Assembly (NCBI GenBank): GCA_037783545.1 | Contig: JBBELK010000064.1 | Span: 3,224,001-3,288,000, forward strand | Direction of reading: 5' to 3' | Source: Henricia sp. BOLD:AAB3569 | Taxonomy: Eukaryota; Echinodermata; Asteroidea; Spinulosida; Echinasteridae | Length of the DNA stretch: 64,000 nucleotides | In this document: positions 33,501-45,500 of the stretch, in pieces | Layout of the letters: the number at the start of each line of letters is the position of its first letter | How positions within the stretch are numbered: position 1 is the stretch's first letter | Notes under the pieces: model-generated | Seen by the model: the letters and a program-made list of their open reading frames with translations, nothing else | The model's database searches: none | Told to the model about the DNA's origin: nothing | Program-made: the position numbers and the translations under genes

Positions 33501-36500
33501 CCCGAGCTCGGGATCAAGTGTAAACAGATCATAATCCTCTTCAATGGGACACTGGGGTATATTACATGTATGTTGTTTATGGAGTAGGCCACTTGGGTTG
33601 TAATCACTGAAACTTATGCTAATTACAGGAAGGGTGAAAAACCTGCAAAAGAGAGAAAAAATAGGAAAATTCCCTTCTGGCTTCAGAATTAAAGTTTCAT
33701 TTTGAAAATGCCCACAGAGTTGAAACCCTGCAGTTACCCGGCGGTTGGATAGAGATGCACTCCCTAATGAGATCAGTTGATTTTCATTCACTTCCTGTAG
33801 GTCAAGTGCCAAATCAACAACTGTCCAATCACGGACCATCTCAATCTTATTGAGTTGCCTGGAGATAATCGTTTCCAATGACGATGGAATGATGAATCTG
33901 GGTAAGCATCAAGCTGGATTAACACTCGGCCTTTTTCAGGTGTTTGTCGCGTAAATTTGATGCGCGTTGCTTCAAAAAAGAATGGCATATGGAAGGAATT
34001 TGAAAATGAGGAACTAAAAAATGACAGAAGGAACTGAAATTGCAGAAAACACAAATCCCAGTTGCCGCAAGTTGCTTATTGCTACTTTCTAGCAACTAGT
34101 TGTACCCATTTGCGGCAAGTTGCATACTTGGGTCATTCCCAAAATTAGGGGTCCAAAATTGTTGGTGTCCCAGTTACGTACGACACTCTCTGCTTCAAAA
34201 ATCACCCCTCCTGATCACAAATTCTCAGTAATGGACTGTGGCCTGTGATCATAGGGGGCAGCATCATTTTCTTCAATATTTTGTTCTCTGATTCCTGAAA
34301 AAGACCATAAAAGCTTAAAATTTGTTCCATGGTATTGAATAGGAGTTTGGTGTTCCGGGTTACCTACATGTACGCCAATGAAAATTGGCTGTAGAATGAG
34401 TTTGCATTAACCTTGGTGCCATATTTGCACACAAACATTAGATTTAAGTGGCATTTGTTGAAATAAAAATAATTATTATCTACTGGAAAACCTCTTTCAA
34501 TCACTAAAAACACTTAAATCTTAAAAAGCATGTCACACTTTTGGACCCCTAATTTTGGGAATGACCCACTTGCAACTACATGTAGTTGCGGTCAGTTGCC
34601 TGCAATCATCTGATCACACATTTACGTCAAAGTATTCTAGTTGCCGTGTCGATGTGCCAGCTATGAAAATGTAGACATGGCTGGTTGCTTCTAGTTGCTG
34701 CTAGTTGCGCAACTAATCAGTTGCTGTCGATATGTGGGCATGTGCGCAAGCCACCGACGGACCGCCGTCGGCTGCCGTCGGCTGGGAAGCGGCCGGTCGG
34801 CATCGGCACACCGACCAAAAACCACCGGCGGTTCGCCGGTGGCTTAATTGCAAGTGGCACGCGAACAGCGTTTGACAGCTCCCGAGCTACTAGCGAACCA
34901 CTATCGGTATCCAGTGGCAAACCACCAGTGCCACTGCCGCTCATCAATCTCCAACGGAGCACTAGCGGTCCGCGGTCCGCGGGTGGCTGCCACCAGCGGC
35001 CCGCTAGCGGTGCCGCTAGCGGGCCGCTGACAGCCCGACCGCGGCTTGCGCACTATATACGCTACGCACACATCGACAGCAACTGATCAGGGGCCAATTT
35101 CATTTTTAGTTTAGCAGAAAATCCACAAATTGTTTGCTTTATAAAAATGGGTTAATAGTCAAAATTGTATGCCAACTGGTGTTCATCGCAAGAATGTCTG
35201 CTGTTCTTGCTAGGAACACAAGTTAAAATACAATTTTTACTGTTAGCCCATTTTTATAAAGCAAACACATTTGTTATTAAGCAATTGTTTCTGCTAAACA
35301 GTTGGCCCCAGTTGAGTTGCTTTCAGTTGCAAGGTTGATGTACGCTTGGCTTTAGATTGATAATGTTAGTCATGAACCTCTTTACAATTAACTTTTCCCA
35401 CAAGTAATAAATGGGATTTTAAAGTAGACCCCAAATCGTTTGTTGAAACTGCTTTTTTTGACATGGAGCCAAAATGGTACCAAAAAAATGGTCACTACCG
35501 GTACATGCGCTGTAGCCCCTATGGGTCTTTCTATAAATCAGGGGTCCAAAAGTGTGACATTTGGTGTCCCCCGTTACACCTGATATGTGTAATTTTTCGT
35601 ACACAAATCATTAAAATGGCTTTTAAACCATTTTGTATGAATTGTACTTTATGTACTCATTCTTTAAAATGGAAAGTATTTAAAGAACGTGTCCTGAATT
35701 TACAAAAACAAGATGTAAAATGTAACGGGGGACACCAACATTGGACCCCTAATTTATAGAAAGACCCCTATACGAGGTCCCCAGAAGTCGATAAACCTTA
35801 CTGCATATCACAAGTTCTTAAGGTCGACGGTTTGTTTCTAATAAAGTACATGCAATTTCCAATGTATTTTAGTTTCAGCAAGCAACACTGTTTTGCCTCT
35901 GTTGTCTGATTTCTTGTGGGGTTTCTGTGAAGACGAAGTTGTGACAGTTGAGGGAAGTGAAGGTAGTTTAGCGTCCACAATCTACATCATAGAGGTCGTC
36001 ATGGCCAATATGGAGGGTGCCAGTGACATTGTGGAAACTCTTAGGAAGTGTAAGTCAGTGTTCCCTTGTAATAGTCTTTATGAAAGACATTCTAAACTTA
36101 GTTCCGTTCATGTTCGTATGCACAAGCAGTGTTGTAGGACTCGAGTCCTGGGCCCTGTTTCACTAAACAGTACTTAGTAGAACGGGACTTAGGATCGCTG
36201 CGATGCGTCTTACACTAAGACGGGTCTTACTGACGTCGTGTTCTTGCTTCAGTTCCACTAAACCGTTCTTTACTAAGTCGCATCTTGACTACGACGCGTA
36301 TTTAACAAAAAACGTCGCGATTGAGTTTACGAAGCTAAATTGTGACCTTTGACCTGCCTGAAAAATAAAAATCTTTGCCGCGTCAATTTTCGTCTGGCAG
36401 CAAAAGATCGAAAGTCATCAGAATAAACCTTATCGACGTTGCTCATTTTCACGAAAACCAAAAAGAGTTCAAGAACCAACCTCCCACCACTTTATCTTCA

Positions 36501-39500
36501 ATACATATCGAACATACTGACAAACATGTCCCGAAACAAAAATGTTGCAAATGCAAGAAATCATCGGGGATTCCCTTCGTGGCTGGCGAGTCCGTGTAAC
36601 ACGGACTCGCAGTGCAAAACACTCAATCCAACCACGCCGTAGCTATACGGCGCGTATTGCATTGCACATACCGAGCTGCGAGCGCGGTCCACGGACTCCC
36701 CCACTACGAAGGGAATCCCCGATGATTTCTCGCATTTGCAACATTTTTGTTTTGGGACATGTTTGTCAGTATGTTTGATATGTATTGACGATAAAGTGGT
36801 GGGAGGTTGGTTCTTGAACTCTTTTTGGTTGCCGAGTTCACGTCCGCCCCAAATGCACACAATTAGCCGGGAAATTTTGTCATCCAATACCCAATGATGC
36901 ATTGCGAACGTCAATAGAGTTTATTGTCGCATTTTAACATAATTTTGACTACTGTAGGAGAAAATGGGGAAGGTATGGTATTAACCTTTTTCTTAAGACA
37001 ACATAGAAGTAAAATATTGAAAGTGACATGATTTTAGATGAAATTTGTGATCGAAATTGTATTTGATACCGAAGAACAATTACATGCACAGTGCAATGCA
37101 TTGCATGCCAGACGGTGTATTAAACATCCAAGTAGATTGAATGCGACACTCGTACACTGTGACTGCTATAATTATTTTAGGCTCTATCTAAGCATGGATT
37201 TGGAACTATAAATGTGACAATTAAAGCCTAGCGCCTAAGACATAAGTCACTATAATAATCAGGACAAGGGCAAGGCTCCTGAGGCTGAGTGATAGTCAAC
37301 AATTTAGTCAGCCTAGCCCTGGCCTAGGCCAGGCCCAGCTACACCTGTACCTACATGCATGGCCATTCTTATTGAAATTAGGGCTTTCGACTTGGTACAT
37401 ACATTAGGAGGCATGCAGCTACTGTAGCTTGGCTTTAGACTTTTAGTTTGTAAGTTCCATGTATTTAAAATTTTACATTTTGATTTTGTCTAAGCTAAGC
37501 CTCGTACCCAAGGCGAGGGGGTTACTCGGATTTAAATACGGTACGGATGTCCGGCTGGAAGTTTTGACAACAACCCGATATACATGACAATTTACACTAA
37601 GAACAGTTCCTAAGTCTCGTCTCGACGAGACGTAGGCTAAGACCTGTATGCAACTTAGTGAGATGGGTACTAAGTGCCGTATGCGTCTTAGTGGTATTTG
37701 TGAAACTCCCGCTAAGATGCATCTTATACTAAGTCCTATAACCGGACTTAAGGATGCTTAAGACGCATCTTAGTGCTTAGTGAAACAGGCCCCAGGACTC
37801 GGACTCAAGTCCGACTCGAGTCCGACTCGAGTCAGACTCGAGTCACAATTTTTGTGACTCGGACTTGACTCGAGTCATGCAGGTCTTGGAGTTTCATCAG
37901 TTTTGACCAAGAGGATAAGCTTTAAAAACCATAGAAAAAAGAAGTCAATTTCAGAATTCGCCACTTTTTACTTCGCCTCCTTCAATGTCAATACATCGCT
38001 GGAGACGGTGGTGGAATGTGTGCTGCAGCCGAATAAAGAAAGGCAGGATCACTCCAAATGTTATTGCAAACCATCTCGATCGTTTCAAGCATTTCATCAG
38101 GAGGTGCACAGGGATCTTGGACATTAGACCGTTTCCTTAAAAATAGCGGATGCCAAGTCGAAAGTGACAAATTCTTAAATTCGCAGTTTTTTATGGCTTT
38201 TTAATCTCACCCTCTTGGACAAAACTGATGAAACTCAGTTAAATTGATCAGGTCTTGTTTACATGATCTAAAATGTTGGTTTAAATCCGTTGAAAAATGA
38301 CAAGGTTATTCCAGTTTAAAAGTAGGTCAGTTTTTTTACACATAGTACAAGGTTCCTGTTATAACGAGGTAATTTGCAATGTCCAAGGAGGACCTCTTAT
38401 TGATTGCTTTCCGGTGACGTCACGCCTTCCATCCACCATTTTGGTGGGCATTTTTCATGACCCACGTGGCTCGAGTAATAACCGGCAAACAGAGCAAGAA
38501 AAGCGAATTGGTTGCACTTACCTCCGTTGCTTAACCATGCTTTATGTTGCGCCATGGCTGTTGTATCGATAAAGATAAAAATGTCTTTCTTCAGGCTAAA
38601 AATTACGATCAAGTAGAAGCACTTTCGTGTTTACAAGCTGACTGCATGCTCAATATTTTGCACGTATCGCAACGCGCGTGTGTGGCATCTTCGAATGAAA
38701 ATACGCTGGTGAGTATTTTTTACACGTGTTCATTTGGCGCACGCGTGACTGTTGACCACCACACATTCCCGGATGTTCTACGTCATCGAAAGCAATCAAT
38801 TATGGAATTATAGAATTACATGTACAGAATCATCTCGCTTTAACTAGGTGGCTGCCTGGTTAGATGCGCACAACCCTATCAGCATTTAGATTGTAGCATT
38901 CCCCTAATAGCTCCCCAATTATCGCTTGGGTTGACGAGCCATTGGGAATTAAGTGTCTTGACCACGTACACAAACACATTGACCGCAGCGGGGCTTGAAC
39001 CCACAACCTCGTGATTGCGAGTCCCGCTCATACCCACTAGACCACACGCATTTCCATGCGACCGGTCCCATGCGATCGTAAGAGCGCAGACTGGTTTCAA
39101 TATTGTTATTTTGTGATATACTTTTGACAGATCCCAAACTCTTGAAGGGTGCTGTGGAGATATTCGCCAGTCTCTATTCGCAAAAAGTCTCGGGCAAAAT
39201 TGAAAGTGGGCAACAAACGACCCAGGATTGCCGAGAGAACAAGAATGCAGTTAAACAGGAAGACAAAACTGACGAGAGGCAGTCAAGACTGACAAATTGC
39301 CCTGAGGAGGCAAAGTGTAAGGAGTTTACTTCTAAGGAGACACAAGACGATAACAAAGAATCTGTCTCGGACACTCCACTTGCTGTTCCAGACAATGCCA
39401 ATACTGGAAAGAACACGGAAGTTGCCACTCGCGACCAAGAAGACCGGGACAATGATGAAAGTCTGCAAGTGGAACGAAGAGAACTTTCTGAGAACTTGTC

Positions 39501-42500
39501 GTCATTTTTTGTTTTCCTCTTGAGAGAAGCCGGGGTGAGTTGATTCTCATTCAGTGATTGGTTAAAGCAGGGATGAAACTTGTTCTGCATTTCCGCAGAA
39601 AACTAAGTCTTTGTCTGAGTGCTTTGTGACAAAGACTTTCCCTGGAAATGCGGAACAGGTTTCATCCCTATAAAAGGCTTTCCAAAGTTGCCAATAGTTT
39701 GTGCTGCATAGGATTTGACATGCATTGTAAAATGTCCGGATATGCCCTATGTCATGTATGTCATGTATGTACACGCATGTAGCACATTTTCCCAATATAA
39801 TCCCGGCCATAATCATTCACGGCTAAAGTACCACAAAAGCAGACTATTGATCAGAACAGGCCTCGAAATTCATTTTCAAAAGGGCACAGCAATTTTCTCG
39901 TAGTAAAGGGCACCTGAATGAGGAAATGGAAAATTTGTGTTAGAACTTTTAAAGGGCAACACAGCAAAAGCACGGGGCACTGATGGCAATTTGCCGTGGT
40001 GCCGTGGGTTATTTCAAGGCCTGTCGAAGTACAATGTACATAGAGGATGCTGTATCCATACAGCAGTGGTTAGATCACATACATACCGACATATCCATTG
40101 CATTGCACTCATACTGTCAATGTACATACTGTACAGTATACTGTGCTGGCGAGTCCATGTGCACACATACATGCAGTTATGATAGTGGATATTTTTTCCG
40201 GCCCTGAAGGTAAGATCCACTGGCATCCCTGAATAAGTAATAATGTTTTCTTAAAACAAGCTTTCAATACAAAGTATTTCAAAGTGCGATACAGTGTAAA
40301 CATTAAAAACAAATAAAAATGACAATAAATACGGTACATAATAGCACGGTCATTTCGATAATTTAGAGGTCGGTTAAAATAGTCATTAAAAAGGAAGGTT
40401 TTAAGACGCCTTATAACACCCTCATGATTCAGACTGGTACAACTTTGGAAGGCCAAAGTTATAAGGATAATAATTTGTGTCCAGTCACAAGTGGTCAGGT
40501 TATAAATGAATATTCATTAGCATAAGGGCACCACAATCGAGTCACTCGTGCCTCGTATATTGATGAATATTCATTAGCATAAGGGCACCACATTTGAGTC
40601 ACTTGTGCCTTGTATATTGATGAATATTCATTAGCATAAGGGCACCACATTCGAGTCACTTGTGCCTCGTATATTGATGAATATTCATTAGCATAAGGGC
40701 ACCACAATCGAGTCACTTGTGCCTGGTATATTGATGAATATTCATTAGCATAAGGCCACCACATTCGAGTCACTTGTGCCTGGTATATTGATGAATATTC
40801 ATTAGCATAAGGGCACCACATTCGAGTCACTTGTGCCTCGTATATTGATGAATATTCATTAGCATAAGGGCACCACATTCGAGTCACTTGTGCCTCGTAT
40901 ATTGATGAATATTCATTAGCATAAGGGCACCACATTCGAGTCACTTGTGCCTTGTATATTGATGAATATTCATTAGCATAAGGGCACCACAATCGAGTCA
41001 CTTGTGCCTGATATATTGATGAATATTCATTAGCATAAGGGCACCACAATCGAGTCACTTGTGCCTGGTATATTGATGAATATTCATTAGCATAAGGCCA
41101 CCACATTCGAGTCACTTGTGCCTCGTATATTGATGAATATTCATCAGCATAAGACACCACATTTGAGTCACTTGTGCCTCGTATATTGATGAATATTTAT
41201 TAGCATAAGGGCGCCACATTCGAGTCACTTGTGCCTCGGCTATTGATGAATATTCATTAGCATAATTCGGTGATTTTGACAACACAGGGTGACATCCCAG
41301 TCACAAGTGGCTAGGTTATTAATGAATATTCATTAGCATAATTGGGTTATTTGACGACACAGAGCAGCACATCCCAGTCACAAGTGGCTAGGTTATTAAT
41401 GAATATTCATTAGCAACATGGGTTCCTTGACGACACAGAGCAGCACATACCAGTCACAAGTGGCTAGGTTATTAATGAATATCATTGGCATATTTTGGTT
41501 ATTTAACAACACAGAGCAGGGCGAAACACTGAGCAGGGCGAAACATCCCAGTCACAAGTGGCCAGGCCATTAATGAATATTCATTAGCATAATTTGGTTA
41601 TTTCTTAACACAGGGTGACATCCCAGTCACAAGTGGCTAAGTTATGAATAAATATTCATTAGCAACATGGGTTCCTTGACGACACAGAGCAGCACATACC
41701 AGTCACAAGTGGCCAGGCCATTAATGAATATTCATTAGCATAATTTGGTTATTTCTTAACACAGGGTGACACATCCCAGTCACAAGTGGCTAGGCTTTTA
41801 AGAGACGCATGCGGTGATAAACATCGAGCTGTGTTACGTCAGGGAATGTCCGAGACCAAAGCAGGTCCTGAAATACAAGAGCTGTTGGTAGCAACCCTTG
41901 GAGACGGAACTTGAATTCGCCGGCAGAGTGTCACGTCAATGTCTGCTCGGACGCATTTATTTTGTTGACAACTGTTTACACTAATAATAATAGCACAGCA
42001 CTTATTAGGCGCACCATATCTGGAGGCCATTCAAAGGCGCCAGGTCAAGAAAGAAAGTCACTAGTTGTTGTGAAAAGCCTGGTGAAAAAGAAAAGTCTTT
42101 AAATGCCGTTTAAAGACAGAAAGATCACGTGTGGGTCTCAGCTCATCTGGCAAATAATTCCAAAGACGGGGTGCATAACTAGAAAATGCCCTATCCCCAT
42201 AGGTGACCAGACGGGTTCTGGGGACATAGAGCGTGTTACCTGTTGACCTGAGACTCGGTCTCACTGTGCGGACTTGTAGCAAGTCTTGAATGTAAGATGG
42301 TGCATATCCATGAAGGGCTTTAAATGTCAACAATGCAACTTTAAATTGAATCCTGTACCTAATGGGTAGCCAATGAAGTTTGAGCAGAATGGGAGTTATG
42401 TGATCTGAAATCCTTGAGTGTTTGAGCAATCGAGCGGCAGAATTCTGTACAGATTGGAGACATTTTAGTGTACTTTGTGGAAGACCCATGAGTAAACCAT

Positions 42501-45500
42501 TACATAAGTCAAGCCTAGATGAAATGAAGGCATGTATGATCTGTTCAGCAGCAGACTACGTTATGAGCGTCCTGGCAGCTGCAATGCGACGAAGATGCAT
42601 GTAAGGAGGATTGACACACAGACACTATTTGCATGGCGTTTCTCTACCCTTAGAACTATGGGGGATAATATATCCCCCATAGTTCATTTGGTTTTGTACC
42701 AATATGGCGGCGTCTGAAGTTTAAGATCGGACAGAAACTTTTTGGGCTAGCGCAATATTTCTAGTGCATGGGGTCGAGGTTGCAGCGAAAGAACCTGTTT
42801 TTAATGAGCTCCGCTCTTTTAACTTTTTATCTTTATTTTAGCAGTGGTTAGATCACATACATACTGACATGCACTCATACTATCAATGTACATACTGTAC
42901 AGTATACTGTGCTGGTGAGTCCATGTGCACACATACATGCAGTTATGATAGTGGATATTTTTTCCGGCCCTGAAGGTAAGATCCACTGGCATCCCTGAAT
43001 AAGTAATAATGTTTTCTTAAAACAAGCTCTCGATACAAAGTATTTCAAAGTGCGATACAGTGTGAACATTAAAAACAAATAAAAATGACAATAAATACGG
43101 TACATAATAGCACAGTCATTTCGATAATTTAGAGGTCGGTTAAAATAGTCATTAAAAAGGAAGGTTTTAAGACGCCTTATAACACCCTCATGATTCAGAC
43201 TGGTACAACTTTGGAAGGCCAAAGTTATTTAAAGGATAATAGTTTGTGTCCAATCACAAGTGGTCAGGTTATAAATGAATATTCATTAGCATAAGGGCAC
43301 CACAATCGAGTCACTTGTGCCTCGTATATTGATGAATATTCATTAGCATAAGGGCACCACATTCGAGTCACTTGTGCCTTGTATATTGATGAATATTCAT
43401 CAGCATAAGACACCACATTTGAGTCACTTGTGCCTCGTATATTGATGAATATTCATTAGCATAAGGGCACCACAATCGAGTCACTTGTGCCTGGTATATT
43501 GATGAATATTCATTAGCATAAGGGCACCACATTCGAGTCACTTGTGCCTCGTATATTGATGAATATTCATTAGCATAAAGGCACCACATTCGAGTCACTT
43601 GTGCCTCGTATATTGATGAATATTCATTAGCATAGAGCACCACAATCGAGTCACTTGTGCCTGGTATATTGATAAATATTCATTAGCATAAGGCCACCAC
43701 ATTCGAGTCACTTGTGCCTGGTATATTGATGAATATTCATTAGCATAAAGGCACCACATTCGAGTCACTTGTGCCTCGTATATTGATGAATATTCATTAG
43801 CATAAGGGCACCACATTCGAGTCACTTGTGCCTCGTATATTGATGAATATTCATTAGCATAAGGGCACCACATTCGAGTCACTTGTGCCTTGTATATTGA
43901 TGAATATTCATTAGCATAAGGGCACCACATTCGAGTCACTTGTGCCTCGTATATTGATGAATATTCATTAGCATAAGGGCACCACAATCGAGTCACTTGT
44001 GCCTGGTATATTGATGAATATTCATTAGCATAAGGGCACCACAATCGAGTCACTTGTGCTTGGTATATTGATGAATATTCATTAGCATAAGGCCACCACA
44101 TTCGAGTCACTTGTGCCTCGTATATTGATGAATATTCATCAGCATAAGACACCACATTTGAGTCACTTGTGCCTCGTATATTGATGAATATTTATTAGCA
44201 TAAGGGCGCTACATTCAACCGTACAAACAACTGCAATCGGCCTTCATCCTTTAAGACTACAATAACCACGCAGGTCCATGTACTGGATAGGCTTTTGAGG
44301 CATGGTTCTTATTCAGCTTTATCTAAGTTGTTAATATTATCTCAGGTTTTTGTGACATTAAATGCTGTGGCACAGGCCGGAGATGTACATCCCAACCCTG
44401 GCCCACGGGCCAAGTACCCGTTTGGTGCTTGTTCCAAAGCCTGCAAATGGAACCAAGATTGCATAGTGTGTGACGAATGTGAGACATGGCTGCACAAGAA
44501 ATGTATTGGAATGAACAGTGTAATTTTTAACCAGCTTGCAAACTCATCCTGTACCTGGATTTGTGATAATTGCGGCCTTCCACAGTTTAGCTCATCATTA
44601 TTTGAGTCGTCTCTGCATACTTCAAACTCATTTTAACCTCTGGCAGATCACATGGAAATGGACGAGGACTTTGGTGTTCCTTTATCGGCATCATCTCCAG
44701 TAGCCTCCGGCAATGATCATGGCACCCATGGTGAGTCTAGGAGGAGGAGCACTCGTATGCGTAAAGGTGATCAAGCGCAGGAAGAGGTGCATGACGTAAA
44801 AATAGGGGCTCTCGGTCTGCGCCTTATGATATTGAACCTACAGGGAATTCTTAATAAAACCCAGTCTTTTGCCGATAAACTCATTAAACTCATATTGTCT
44901 TAGCAACTGAGACATTGTTGTCACCAGACATCGGCAATAGTGAAATATTGCCTTCACATTGTAACTACACAGTGTTCCGGAAAGATCGCCAGAGCAGGGG
45001 AGGCGGAGTTTTTATTGCTGTTCGCAATGATATCGTTGCCACTCATGTTCCAGAACTTGATGTAGACACCGAACTATTATGGATTAAAATCCAAATCATT
45101 AATACAAAGCCCGTGTACGTAGGAGTCTTCTACAGACAACATAAGTTGGGAGCTGAACCACTCGGGAAACTTCATGACTCGCTGAGCAGAATTGATGCGA
45201 CTAGAAACCCTTCTATTTGGTTAGGGGGTGACTTTAATGTACCAGACATTGACTGGTCCATTCCTACTCGCAAACCACCTGGTGAGGATATTACAGCAAC
45301 CCTACTTAATTAACTACTTAGTTAATTGGGGACTTCTCACTCAACCATCTTGTTAGGGAAGTCAACCATGCTCACCAGACCAAGGTTCATTGTGTCATGA
45401 ATATTTTGCAATTATTACTCGTCTCAAACCCTGATGTCTTTTCTCCTGTGATTACTTACCCGGGTATCTCGGATCACTTCATTTTGACATCTGATGCCAA

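Noticed and set aside
34685..35086. 133-codon open frame, GC-rich
   Set aside because: It lies over a palindromic element and reads as low-complexity Arg/Pro/Ser with no known domain.
36375..36914. Similar open frames on both strands
   Set aside because: They mirror each other because of the inner inverted repeat; no protein family is evident.
40495..44155. Open frames of 186-221 codons with YANEYSSIY repeats
   Set aside because: These follow the 57-bp tandem repeat period and have no other gene features.
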